Positions 34,031 to 46,925 of a DNA stretch of 64,000 nucleotides are shown here, piece by piece; positions within the stretch are counted from its first letter, which is position 1; each line of letters starts with the position of its first letter. The position numbers and the translations under genes were made by a program. Source of the DNA: Ailanthus altissimus (Eukaryota > Streptophyta > Magnoliopsida > Sapindales > Simaroubaceae); NCBI GenBank assembly GCA_946807835.1, contig OX327690.1:12248501-12312500 (forward strand), given 5' to 3'. The notes beneath the pieces were generated by a model that saw nothing but the letters and a program-made list of their open reading frames with translations, searched no databases and was not told the DNA's origin.

Positions 34031-35143
34031 TTTTAAAGTCTTTTTCATTAATCTCATTTTTGCAAGGATTGTTGTCTACTTGAACACTCTTAGATAGGTG
34101 ATATACTATAATTGGCTAGTACTAGTTGTGTTAAATTTGGTAACTACAATATATATAAGGAGAGAGAGAAATGATCTAGTGGGCTATGCAACTAAGTATA
34201 TAGTGAGGAACACTATCATATATCATTGTCTAGTAAATTCACAAGTTTTTATAATTTTTGTACATTTTATAATATGTTACAGGATCCTATCACGTGTCCA
34301 GAAGCTCACTATATGGTGAGTTACGTAACCCACTAGATCAATTATATATATATATATATATATTTATAGGGGCAAGATCCATGACACATTTTTTCTTACA
34401 TAATGTTTTACTCCAATTTCTGACCGTTAGTGTTAGAATTTGTACTTACGTGCCATCCATTTATATATGAATATTTTTTTAATATTTGTACTAGTATTAT
34501 CATTTAATTAAATATTTAATTATATTATATATATAGTAAGATGTTTGTAACATTTCAGACATTATATGGTCTGAAAGAGTTCAGACATTATAAGATGTTT
34601 TAAAGTCTTTTTCATTAATCTCATTTTTGCAAGGATTGTTGTCTACTTGAACACTCTTAGATAGGTGATATACTATAATTGGCTAGTACTGGTTGTGTTA
34701 AATTTGGTAACTACAATATATATAAGGAGAGAGAGAAATGATCTAGTGGGCTATGCAACTAAGTATATAGTGAGGAACACTATCACATATCACTGTCTAG
34801 TAAATTCACAAATTTTTATAATTTTTGCACATTTTACAATATGTTACAGAATCCTACCATGTGTCAAGAAGCTCACTATATGGTGAGTTACGTAACCCAC
34901 TAGATCAATTATATATATATATATATATTTATAGGGGCAGGATCCATGACACATTTTTTCTTACACAATGTTTTACACCAGTTTCTAACCATTAGTGTTA
35001 GAATTTGTACTTACGTGCCATCCATTTATATATGAATATTTTTTTAATATTTGTACTAGTATTATCATTTAATTAAATCTTTAATTATATTTTATATATA
35101 GTAAGATGTTTGTAACGTTTCAGACATTATATGGTTTGAAAGA
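34031..35143 (+). repeat. 567-bp tandem duplication carrying a MITE and an LTR start
   Basis: Unit 1 is 34031-34597 and unit 2 runs from 34598 to about 35143, both starting TTTTAAAGTCTTTTTCATT. Each holds the same MITE followed by a Copia LTR start TGTTAGAATTTGTACTTACG (34431 and 34996). They differ by a few substitutions and a (TA)n length change. Identical 73-codon frames at 34098 and 34665 are shadows. Confidence 0.9.
34160..34370. mobile_element. Small MITE with 35-bp inverted arms (duplicated at +567)
   Basis: Left arm TGATCTAGTGGGCTATGCAA (34172-34206) pairs with the right arm 34305-34340 (inverted: TGATCTAGTGGGTTACGTAA), both ending in ATATAGTGAG. A (TA)n tract follows on the right. 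The superfamily is not clear. A second copy lies in the tandem duplicate at about 34727-34935. Confidence 0.65.
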
Positions 35144-36330
35144 GTTCAGATCTGATCTAAAGAAGTTTAGATCAGTGCTAAGAATTAGCAACGCTGAGAG
35201 TTATAAATGCTAAGAGTTGGCATTGATAAGAGTTAGCAGGTTATAAGAGTCAGCAAAACCTAAGGAGTTAGAGTCTTGTCTAAAATAGGACAAAGACCTG
35301 AGATTATATTAGTAATAACATAGTTGCAAATAATTGCAAATGATGCTAGAAAAATATAATTATGCAAATATATTCTTAAATAATATGTTCCTGATCTATC
35401 TTCACTGATGCAGGTCTGTCAGTAAAGACCTTATAATATATAGATCAGTGTGTGTCTATATCTATATGGTCTAGTTGTTTAGTCTTAGCAAGCCATGAGT
35501 TTAGTGGAAGCTCGTATAGAGATACAGGTATTCAATAAGGACTAAGTGCTAAACAGACTCACGAAGACCTCCAATAAAAATCTCATAAACCCATCAATGA
35601 AGGTTCTTTCGAGTTGAGTAGTATTCATGGTCCTTTGACCTAAGTGCCACGGTGGGCTTGTAAGTGATCCACCATACTTTTGTTTCACATATGTCAAAAA
35701 TCTTTCATGGTCTGACCGCTGGGTGTCACTAGGTATGGTCCGATTCTCATGAAGTCCGGTGTGTATAAATATAGTATCCATCAGCTCATTTGGGTGAGTA
35801 ATATATCCTAATGCAATTAACCCTAGGGATAAATAATATCACAAAAATGTTTGAAAATATTATTTATTGAAATACAATTTTAGAGATAAGCTTATGGTCG
35901 GGTATATGGAGATTTGACAGTGTTGATCAAGATCCCTCGGTTGTGCACTTATGTAGACTTAAATATTAAGTACATCATTTAATTAGTTGACACGAGTTGT
36001 TAACTCATAACATGTTGACAAATAGCACAATTTTAATTCATGAATTGTTTTAGCATGAATTCACCCATTAACCTTGTTGGTAATATTAAATAAGGTAAAA
36101 TTAATTATTTAAATGTTTTTTGAATAAATATTATTTAAATTAATAATATTTATTTATTTGTTTATTATTTCAGTTTAGGTGAGAGACATATACCTAATTA
36201 GGTATAATAGGCACTGAATCTTGTTTTTTATTTTTGGCCACTTAATAAGTTTTGGGACACTTGTGAAGTGCTTAACACACCTAAAAAATGAATTAAATAA
36301 TTAATTTTACATGCCTATAAATATTATGCA
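34996..36330 (+). mobile_element. Copia-type LTR, copy D (3' end lost)
   Basis: Starts TGTTAGAATTTGTACTTACG at 34996 and follows copy B through GGTCTGACCGCTGGG (plus-strand sense inverted in copies A and C), TTGTGCACTTATGTAGACTT and AATTAGTTGACA-type blocks. After about 36310 the similarity ends before an LTR 3' terminus, next to the chromovirus-like sequence. Confidence 0.75.
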
Positions 36331-36349
36331 TAAAGTAAAGGGTGCTATT

Positions 36350-38665
36350 TAGCACATTTACATGTACAAAAAATGATCTTCGGATTCGGCCCACTACTCG
36401 GCAATAAGAGAATCAGCAGTTTGCGTATCGAGACCTGCACTTGGGAAAGGGGCTCAGAAAACATAAAACACAAAACGGGTGAGCTAAAGGAGCTCAGTGA
36501 GTGCAAATAAAATTTTAATAAAATAACATCATGTATAGATAGCAAATTCTAAAGTTCATGTAGAAATCATGCTTCTAAAATTGATGTAAAACTGTAAAAC
36601 GGTTTCTAACATCATATGCTATTGAAATCTTGCCGAGCAGGTTTTATCTACATCTTTGAAAAACTATATTCAGAATCTGTATAACATAATAACTGCTGTG
36701 TGCATATAAATGCATAAATGCTATCGGTAAATCGAAAACTAGTAAAATTCTCGGTCGGCCATTTTCTTTCTAAACTGTACCAATGGTAACCCTAAAGCTT
36801 TATACCCACACAGCGACTCAATTAGCACCGCACACGTGAGTAGGTCACGGGGCACCTCAACTAGCAGCACCCACAGTGACATCTCAAGACATCTCACTGG
36901 CTATGCAGCGGAATCCTACATCGCATGCATATAGTGAGACAATACCCCGTACACATAGAGTAACTCACATGACTCGACATCCTGACTTTTCGGAGTTAGT
37001 GACACATCCCCAAGACCTGCCCATGTGCACGGGATATACTGGTCGGGTCTAATACAATCATTACCACTATAATCTGAGGGTACCAATGGCCTTAAAAACG
37101 AATGCAGAAATTTTAAAACTGTTTCTCAATTCGAACATGTAAAGGCATGTCTATGAATATATATCAAGATCATAAATCATGGTTATGCATCGAAAGCTCA
37201 TAAAATATGCATATTCATTATGCAAAAACATAATAAACGAAAAGTAAAAGAAATGGCAGATTTCCACTCACGACCGCTCCACGCTTAATTTCGCTCCTGA
37301 TTTCTGCTTCCGTTATCGCTCTCGGTTATCTTCACCTACGCACCATAAATGACATTTAGAACCAATTCGAATGCTAGAATCTCATTTAACTACTAAATGC
37401 CCTAATCGGCATACAAAGCCCGGATGTAAACTACTTCCCGATTATTATTTACGGAGCCATTTAATCTAACCTATCTCACCATCCGGTGCCCTGAAAATTA
37501 TTGAACGCCTTATAATCTTGGTTGGACATAATTGCCCTTCACCTTTTCAAAATGGACAATTGTGTCCCATTATCTTCATTTTTGATTTTTCCATCAACAT
37601 ATACATTCAATTTACAATGTGCACCATTTACACACAATAATTCATTCAAAACACCACTCAATCCCTAACTTCCCAAAGTGGCAGAATTCCACACTAGGTT
37701 TCAACACATTCATTTTCTCAATTTCTTGTTCCAATTACAACAAAATCATGCCAATTTCATTCTAAAGCCCTAATTATAACCAATTGAAATCTCTACAACA
37801 ACATCACCAAAAGCCCTAATTCTTACCTTGCCAATTTCTTCAAATTGATGACTCCTTCACTCTCCAAACTAGAATTCAACTCAATCTAAGCCAAGAATAC
37901 ACATAAGAACATCAATTTAAGCATTCTTGAAAGCTCACTTATCAAACTCATAAAACAATGCTTTTCTTACCTTTTTTTCTTGAATTTCCACTAATTGAGG
38001 CTTCAATTGAGCTTAGGGATTGGTATGTAACTTTATTTTGGCTTGATTAAGCATGAAAAATCATGAAAAAAAACTTGAATAGTCACTGTAGCAACACGCC
38101 CCTTTGAAGCTTGAATTTCTCTCATTTTTTGGCTAAGTGTTGGTTTTGATTTCTCTTCAAATTTCTACACACTTCTAACATATATATATAGTGCTCCCTC
38201 AATTGACCATTTTGCCCTTCAACTTACTTAAAACTTCTAATTTTCCATTAGTTCAAATGAAAAGATCTAATTGGTTTCTTTATAACTATCTAGTTAGAAT
38301 AGTCAAAAGAACTAACTAGAGTTTCTAACTTGGCAATCCATGAGATTGTTTCTAATTGGTCCATTCCTTAATATATGGATTGTATTTCTCAACAAAGGCT
38401 TGTTCCATTCATAACCCTTAAATGAAAATTCATGTAGTAAATTAGGATTTCATTTTCTAAGCCAATAGAGAAAAATTCTAAAAATATTTTAGGGTCGTCC
38501 GGCACACCGATCGAGTGTAAAATTACCAAATTAGGTCTAATATCTCTCACTTGCACTATAAAGAGAATATTTCTAATAGGGTTAAAATCGAGTAACCCTA
38601 CGGTGTCTTATTTGCTCTATACCGAAATCTAGGCGCCAATACTACTAATAGGGATTGGATATTAC
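36350..38665 (-). mobile_element. Probable chromovirus (Tekay/Del-like) Gypsy LTR sequence
   Basis: Minus strand starts TGTAATATCCAATCCC at 38665, a start typical of Del/Tekay LTRs, followed by GTTACTCGATTTTAACCC and GTGCCGGACGACC words. At the other side are GGGTGAGCTAAAGGAGCTCA-type sequences common in these LTRs. It contains no open frame of note. It separates Copia LTR copies D and E. The expected 5-bp duplication was not found, so the left end at about 36350 is a guess and a rearrangement is possible. Confidence 0.45.
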
Positions 38666-40326
38666 AATATGTTCTCAAATAATATGCTCATGATGTATCT
38701 TCATTAATGCAGGTCTGTCAGTGAAGACTTTATAATATATAGATCAGTGTATGTCTATATCTAAATGGTGTAGTTGATTAGTTTTAGCAAATTAAAAGTT
38801 TAGTGGAAGCTCGTATAGAGATACAGATATTTAGTAAGGACTGACTACTAAACAGACTCATGAAGACCTCCAATAAACATCCTATAAAAGCAATCAATTG
38901 AGGGTTTTCCAAGTTGAGTAGTATTCGTGGTCCTTTGACCTGAGTGCCACGGTGGATTTGTGAGTGATCCACCATACTTTTATTTCACACATGTCAGAAA
39001 CATTTCATGGTCTGACCGTTGGGTGTCGTTGGATATGATCTGATGCTCATGGAGTTTGGTATGAATAGATATGGAATCCATCAGTTCATTTGGGTGAGTA
39101 ACATATCATAATGCTATAAGATTATATTTCAGAAAGTTTTATGACCATAAGTAGTAATTTTCAGGAAAAGAGTTTAACCCTTAGATTAAATAATATCACA
39201 AAAGTGTTTGCAAATATTATTTATTGAAATACAATTCTAGAAATAAGCTTACAGTCGAGCATATGGGGATTTAATGGTATTGATCTATATCTCTGCTCCA
39301 CACTGATATAAATGATGAAGAGATTATATGAATATGTTATAACTTCAACTTGTATGGTCTAATGCGCCGCTTTATAATATTCGTAACATATATGTGGGGC
39401 ATCGTTCACGGACGTATGGAGGAGTTTCATATGATAATTCGGACGTGGAGTTAAAGAGTCTCACAATATAAAGTGTACTCGTTATGCACTGGGGTAGTAT
39501 TATAGATTGAACAGTTTCATCTTAAAAATTTTAGCAAACTGAAAATATATATTTCAAGGTCCTTCAGGTTGTGCACTTATTTAGATTTAAATGTTAAGTA
39601 CATCATTTAATTAGTTAACAAGAGTTGTTAACTAATAATATATTGATAAGTGACACAAATTTGGTTTATGAATTATTTCACCATGAATTCACCCATTAAC
39701 CTTGTTGGTAATATTAAATAAGGTAAAATTAATTATTCAAATATTTTTTGAATAAATATTATTTAAATTATTAATATTTATTTATTATTTTAGTTTAGGT
39801 AAGAGACATTTAACTAATTAGGTATAATAGCCACCAAATCGTTTTTTTTTTTGCCACTTAATAATTTTTAGGAGCACTTATAAAGTGCTTAACACACTTA
39901 AAAAATAAATTGAATAATTCATTTTCTAAGTAAAAAAAAAAAGTAGAAATGGAAGAGAGATAAGAGAGGGTGGGTTTTGGTTTTAGTCCTTTTGTACATT
40001 GTTGTAAAGGAATAAGCGAGAAAAAAAAAATTCATCTCCTCTTCTTCAAAAATTGAAACTTGTTGCTGGAAACAATTGGTAATTGTCATTTTAACTTCAC
40101 AATCTCATCGGATTGTTGTGAACTATAATTGTTCAAGGATTCACTTCAAAGTGAGCTCAAAATTTGGAACAATATAAAATTTTGAAATTTTCATCAAAGT
40201 TCTTCAAATGTATATTTTTATAATCTTAAGTTGTTAATGATTTAAATTATATGTGTATATGTTGATTATATGCTTAATTCTGCTGTGAAATTGTGTATAT
40301 AATACATGTATTTAATTTTTTCAACA
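38666..40326 (+). mobile_element. Copia-type LTR, copy E (5' part lost)
   Basis: Begins inside the LTR (ATGTTCTCAAATAATATG) and parallels copies B and D, including CGTGGTCCTTTGACCTGAGT and CGTTCACGGACGTATGGAGG. It ends near TCAACA at 40326. The 5' part is missing at the junction with the chromovirus-like sequence. Confidence 0.75.
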
Positions 40327-42124
40327 GATACATAATCACATATATACACTCTAAAACACGTTAACAATTAGATGACTTTTTATTCAATGACAAAAATTAA
40401 AATTAATGTGTAATTATTATATTTTTTAAAAGTTTTTTAACTACTAATAAACTCTATCATAACTATAATAATATTATTTTCTCTTTCCTCTTTTATTCCA
40501 CTTTCTAATTTTATTCAATTTATTTTTCCTCTCTCATATTAATACTTTTATCTCTTATTATGTATAAACATCATATTTAACTAATTTTAACAATTAATTT
40601 ATTTTTTTTATAATAAATTTAAATTTATAAATTTTATAGATTATCTATAAAATTATCTATATCTTTATAATTAATTTATAAATTTTATAGATTATCTATA
40701 TCTTTAATCTATAAAATTTATGTATATATTTTGCTGTCAGTTGAATGGAAGTCCATTGAATGAAAGTCCATACAGATGTTTAATTTGTTCAATAAAATGG
40801 GTTTAATTTTAAAAACAAAGGTAAGAGCCTAAGTTTTGTATTTTAAAAAATAATTAAACTAAGAAATACATGCTATTCGTTGCCTTAATATTGGAAGTGA
40901 AATTGGTTCAAAACTAGAGATCATATAGGACATTTTGACTGAGGCCAAACTAGAGTGGTGGCTATCTACGAGCAGATCAATTGATATACCTCATGTTTCA
41001 AAAGTATTTTATTTCGGGTTACAGCATTGTGGAGAAAATCTTTTAATACCATGTTGTTTTTTCTTTTTTCTATAGCATCCATTGTGATGTAGAGGATTAC
41101 TTTCCTTTGCTCATACGGATAATTCAATGATTGCCCTAAATTTTTAGTTAATGTTTTTGCAAAGACTAATGATTAATCAAAGCGTAAAATAATTACTGTT
41201 GTGTAATAAAAAGTAGATGAATGTTTGATAAATATTTAATTATAGAGTAAAATAATATTTAATAAAAAATTAATTATTCTACTTTCTTTTAAAAAAATAA
41301 ATTAACTATTATACTTTTAAAATTAAATAAAAACACCTCTCTGTTAAATAAATCAACAATATATTAAATCAAACACTGTTTGTTTGAGATTGTTTATGTG
41401 AACAATGAATCCTCTCTTCTAAATTGTATTTTTTAGTGACCAATTTTTGGTTAACATGCGGTGGAAGCAGCGAGTATTATTTATAGATTGTCAATTTATT
41501 ATAATATTTTTTTTATTAGTTGTGTTGATGAATATTTATAAAATTATATGATATAATTAGATATTTAATTATATTTAAAGGTGTAGATATTTTTTACCTT
41601 TCCATTGACTTTAACGTCTTTCAAATATGTTGCGGTGTATATTATAAATTGTTATTACATGTATTAAGTTTTTTTTGGTTAAATATTTAAAATTATTTAA
41701 AATATAATTTACAGATTGAAAAAAAATAACGCAAACAAAAAGAACTCGATATATCTATCTAAAAATTTGGAAAATATTAAAAATAAAATGACTGTATGAC
41801 GCCTCTTTGTTATGCAAATCAAATGTAATGCATGTTTTAAAATGCAGGGTTGATTTTATTTTTTTAAAGACAATAAAATGGGGGCATGGTTGTGCTGATA
41901 TTGAAGAAAAAGCGTTTATGGGACAGAACAGAAGACAACAGAATAAGACAAAAAGGACAAAATGAGGTGGGTGGAAAATTATTAATGAAGATGGGCAAAG
42001 GGCATGAAATGAAAGGCCGTTGCAGAGGAAATGTCAATAGAAAAAGAAGTATTTAATACTCTCACCCTATTTTTCGCGACTCTTCACTTAAAATCCAATT
42101 CGTGCATGTATACATATACTGGGG
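40327..42124. other. AT-rich region without recognisable gene
   Basis: Long AT-rich stretch with many TTTATA/ATAAAT words and short local duplications (for example ATAGATTATCTATA twice near 40640-40700). A purine-rich segment at 41885-42055 has no coding signal. No TE terminus was identified. Confidence 0.5.
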
Positions 42125-43205
42125 GTAATAAATAATGCTGCATTTGAAATATTTTATTTTATTTTAAATAATATATTAAATAATTATTCAATAATAAAAT
42201 ATTTAATAAATAATTTTATTATTTAATAATTATTTAATAGATTAATTTAAACTATAAGTGTAACATCGCCGAGGGTGTATGCAACTCTATATCAATCAGC
42301 ATTCAACCAGCTTTATAATTAAGTCATTTCCTTTATGACTCCTTTTTTTTTTTGGAACACATTTCCTTTATGACTCTGAAACGTCGTCAATATATATGTA
42401 TATATATATTTTTTAAAATTGTAATATTGCATGACAATGATGACGTACTGCTGCAATGATGTTTTGCTTTTAAATGCATTGTCAGCCTCTTTGAAAATAA
42501 ATTAAAAAAAAGAACCATTGCCAGGCCATTCATACACCTACTCCCTCTTTTTAAACTATTGCCTCGCGATACAATTATTTAATATAAATTTAATATATTT
42601 TAAATAAATATAAATAAAAAAAATAAATATGTATCGAATTTATATTAATTATTTATTAATTATGTCAAATATTAATTTAAAATTTATTAATTTATTTAAA
42701 TCATATTTAATAAACAAATTGAATATTTTTTTTATAAATGAATCAAATTAAATGTTATTATTTATTTAAATGAATATAATTATAAATAAATTGAATTGTA
42801 TATAATAATATAAACAAATTAAATTAAATTTATTTATTTAAACGTATTTAATCATATTGTGTCATTCGAATATTAAATGAATCGAATACGTATCTAAGTG
42901 TCTACCTTGTTTAGTAAATAAATCATATATAAATACAATAAAAATTTGTAAATACCTTATATTGACCTGACAGAAATATAATTCGTTTACATGAATTGCC
43001 ACTATTATTGACACATTTCATATTGCCTTTGTATTATGTAACAATAATACCATCGTAAAGTTATACTTCTAAACTTACATAATATAAATTTTAAAATTAC
43101 TAATTATATTATTTTACTACTTAATAAATATTTGATATACTATTTAAAATAAAACAATTTAAAATATATAGCATTACTTATTATTATAAACCTACATAGT
43201 ACTTA
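42125..43205. mobile_element. Foldback element with ~140-bp inverted arms
   Basis: The left arm (about 42125-42265, TAATAAATAATGCT, then TTTTATTTTAAATAATATAT) is the inverse of the right arm (about 43070-43205, ATATACTATTTAAAATAAAA, then AGCATTACTTATTATTA). The arms are diverged and extremely AT-rich. The middle has no coding capacity. No clear target duplication was seen. This suits an old MITE. Confidence 0.55.
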
Positions 43206-44656
43206 ACATTAATTAATGTTTAATAATCACCCTATCCTAGTACTTTAATAAATTTATTATAATTATAAAAAAAAATTGAAAATGACCCTCTTTTTTAAGT
43301 AAAACTCTATTTTAATCTCTCAACACTTTTATAAACTTTATTAGTTAAATATATAATTTTCGAACTATTTTATCTCTAAAGCATTTTTACATCTCTGTCC
43401 CACAAGTTATTATAAATTTTGATCTAAAATACACTTTGAAATTAATTATAATGATTAGATTTGTAGTAGTATAGGTTAAAAATGGGTAGATTTAATTTAA
43501 AAACAACCAAAAAAAGATGAAAAATGAATAAAATCTGGCAAAAAATCGAAGAAGATCAAGTCCTTGCATCACGCGATAAGCGTGTAAAGGTGTTATCTCG
43601 CTCGTGCCAACAGTAAGGCCTCGTGCCATGCCCCACGCATGAGGAGTTACGCACTACCTCTCTTTATTCCATGCCTCATGGGCAAGGAGGGATGCATGGT
43701 CCCTTCTCGCTCCTCGCGTGAGGTGCAGGGAATTATGAGTTATTTACATTATTTTTGTCTTTGATTACATTATTTTTTACCATTTTCATACTTTATTTGT
43801 AGATTGATTCGAAAAAATTATTTGTTCTTAATATGTAGAGTATTTTTTCATATCTATTTGGACAATAACAATTATTTTCTTTTTGTTGATTTTGTGGCTC
43901 AAACATCGTTCTTTAGTTATGTTATTCACAAGGACAAATTCATTTATGTATTGTCTTTTTAGCTAATAAATATTAGTCAAATAATTTTTAGTTATAAAAA
44001 AAATTTAATTTAAAAAAAGTTATTTTTGATCATTTCTCATAATTATAAACTAAAAATTGCAATATCTCAATTTTAAACAATCATTTAGTTATCTAAGAAA
44101 TTTATATACAAATATATATAGGCACACACGCTTTCGTACATAGAAATAAATTAATAAATTACATAACTCAACATATGATAAACAATACTATCGTATAATA
44201 TTATTTAATTAATTCATAATTTTTGATATGTTATAAAATTTTAACACATTTTCAAAAAATCTCTATATACTTTAGTTAAATAATTCGGTAAATCATTTCT
44301 CCGTGAATATATACATATCTTTTAACAGAAAGAATTTTAAGAGTTTTATTTACAGCTTGTGTAGTTAGACATGACATGAACTATACATTAGGAGCAATTA
44401 TATACATAGCACATTATTGATGGGATTAGTATTAGTCAAATTGGGATAAACCAAACCCATTCCTTTTTTTTAAAGTGGCTCCTCTTTTTATGTCTCCTTT
44501 GATCTTTCTCTCTGTACAGAAGAATGAACAAGTGTGAAAGTAGATAGGGCCTTAATGGCGTGGAATTCACTTTTATTGAGTGTAGAGGCTAGCTGTAGTG
44601 TTATTATAAGTACTCTCGTCTAGCTACAAAATGGCCAATACGAGATAGTAGTAAAT
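43206..44656. other. Non-coding region with a GC-rich patch (43560-43735)
   Basis: AT-rich except 43560-43735, which holds CACGCGATAAGCGTG, CTCGCTCGTGCC, CCACGCATGAGGAG and CTCGCGTGAGGTGCAGGG. The preceding GAAGAAGATCAAGTCCTTGC and the GC patch resemble Gypsy LTR interiors, but I could not delimit an LTR. Nothing coding before the LINE ORF at 44657. Confidence 0.4.
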
Positions 44657-45540
44657 ATGGATACAACAAAACTTATTAACCTGTGTAGTTCATTCAAAAT
44701 CTCTGAGGAGGAGAATGAGACAATTGAAATAGCAGGAGATTTCACGATGAAAGGCGAAAAGCTGAAGGTAGGCTGCTTAGTGGCGAATGTGATGTCTACT
44801 GTGAATCGAGAAGGCTTTAAGGTCAGAATTTAGGAAGTTTGGAGGATGGTTGGAAAGATTTATATCGAAAGCGTGGGAAGTAATATGTTTGTCGGCTAGT
44901 TTGAATTTGAAGATGACGGAATGTCTTAGCGTATGAACCTTGGCACTTTGATAAAGCCTGATCATAATAACAAAGGTGACTGGAGCTGATGAAGCTAGTA
45001 AACTGAAGTTTCAATACTCTTCATTTTGGATTCAGGTACACAACATCCCAATCATCTGTATGCAAAATTCTATGGTTCGAATGCTAGGAAACAGGATAAG
45101 AATTGTAAAGGAGATAGAAGAGGATGGTAAAGGGAGTGTATGGGCAAATTTGTGAGAATTAGGTTGAGGGTGGATATTACAAAGCCTTTGAGGAGGTTCC
45201 TTAAGATACATGTACAAGGAATGAAAGAGGAAGTTATAATGCCTCTATTGTATGAAAAACTCATTGATTTTTGTTATAGGTGAGGATGGATTAGGCACTC
45301 AATAAGGGAGTGAGGGTTCAGCCAAAAGGAGAACCAGAATGAGGAAGGTAATAGTGAAGAGAAAGGGCCAGAGGTAGGAGAGGAGGATTTGGCTTATGGC
45401 ACATGGATAAGAGCCGGATTTATCGGAGAAAAGCTTAAAGGGAGTAGAGGGAATGAGAGATATCACCGCAACTAGAGACCAATGAAGATTGGTATAAGAA
45501 GCTTTGTCAGAGAGCAAGGGATGCAGCAGGGTAGCGATAG
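44657..45540 (+). pseudogene. LINE ORF1 (DUF4283 + CCHC zinc finger), decayed
   Basis: ATG at 44657 opens MDTTKLINLCSSFKISEEEN then TIEIAGDFTMKGEKLKVGCL, the start of plant L1-type ORF1 proteins with DUF4283. Past stops and shifts come VRIRLRVDITKPLRRFLKIH and YEKLIDFCYR, then GWIRHSIRE, the zf-CCHC_4 region (45150-45320). In the zinc finger, two expected cysteine codons are TGA (45281 and 45311). The protein normally binds LINE RNA in a ribonucleoprotein. At least five stops make it dead. The minus-strand ORFs at 44777-45517 are shadows. Confidence 0.85.
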
Positions 45541-46185
45541 AGGGATAGACAAAGCCGCTGGAGATAGTTCAACTCCAAGGAACTAGTACAACTTGATGGA
45601 AGTATCAGGTCAATGTGTACAACTAAGTGGAACTGAAGACCTAGATCCACTCCTGGGCTCGATGATGGCAGCAAATTTGGAAAACTAGAAAAGGTTGATA
45701 GAGACTACTAAGAACATTAATGAACTCAGGCCTCCTAGTATGCTGATAGACACTACATGAGGGGAAACTTCAATTGGAGTATGTGATAGCATCATAGACA
45801 GTAGCCAGAACCAGGGCATGAAAGTTGATGAAGTGGGAAAACTTGTTTAAGAAGGGGATTAAATTTGGTGTTAAAGAAAAAGATGTTAAGCAATAAGAAG
45901 GGAAAAGCCCCAAAAAAAACCTAATAACCAATTGGCTCATCCTTAAGTAGCCAAGACTCCTAAACCAAGGCCATAAAAAAAAAAAAAGACGTAGGAATTG
46001 AAAGTATTTAGCTATGAAGCTTGGGCAAAAAAAAGTCAACAAACAGGGGCCTACTTTGGGCAAAAATAATCAAGAGAAAAAGGTGATTGAGAGCCCAATA
46101 AAGAAAAAGAAGTAAGGCAGATCAAAGAACTGGTGAAGCCCTAGGAAGTGGTTAGAGTGGCGGGAAGGTAACTAATTTTCAAATA
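45541..46185 (+). other. LINE ORF1 tail / inter-ORF region
   Basis: Low-complexity, lysine-rich broken frames as usual for the C-terminal end of plant LINE ORF1. No domain is readable. The minus ORF at 45770-46063 is a shadow. Confidence 0.5.
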
Positions 46186-46925
46186 CAGGATGCATCATTG
46201 GCAGTGGCTTGATACAATCCCGCCAAGAAATATGAAATCCTAAGCTGGAGTGTTTAAGGTTTTGGAACCCTCACACATTCAGATCCTTAAATAAAATTCT
46301 CCAAACTAAGGCATCTAATATTGTCTTTTTGTGTGAAACGAAACTGTTGGACCATCAGATGCTTCGAGTAAAATAAATGTTAAAGGTTGGGAACTATTTT
46401 ACAATAAGTAGAGATGATATGAGAGGGTATAGCCCTATTATGGAGAAAGGAAATTAACCTCAACATTTCTTCATTCAACAAAGGCCACATTAATACTATT
46501 GTGAAGGATAAGGAAACTCAAATCTAGAGATACACTGGGATCTATGGGTTACTAAAGGCTAAAAACAAAAAATATACATAGAAATTGCTAGAGAGACTTG
46601 TAGAAGCCTCCAAGCTTTTGTGGGTGTAGTGGTGATTCCAATAAGATCTTAATCTGTGGGGAGAAACTTGTAGGGCCCCCTAAATGCACAAAGGGTATTA
46701 AAGAAACTAGGAATGCCACTCAAGTGTATGGATTAAATGATATGAGGTGAAAGGGATATCCTTCATATGGTCAAATAAGAGATTTGGCTTGGGGTTAATA
46801 AAAGAAAGATTGGTCAGATGTCTTAACAACGAAGCCTAAAGTAAGCTGTTTAGAAGGTTTTAAATTGATCACTTAGTGGCAACAGGGTCAGATCATTGTC
46901 CAATCTTACTAGAGGTTTAGGAAAA
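46186..46925 (+). pseudogene. LINE endonuclease (EEP/AP-type) remnant
   Basis: Frames switch often, but the sequence moves through NILSFCVKRN-like text (normally FLxETK near the N-terminal active site), FIWSNKRFGLGLIKERL and, near 46880-46918, LVATGSDHCPILLEV. The SDH is the conserved C-terminal catalytic His motif of LINE endonucleases, here intact. The enzyme nicks target DNA to prime reverse transcription. It continues directly into the RT below. Confidence 0.75.
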
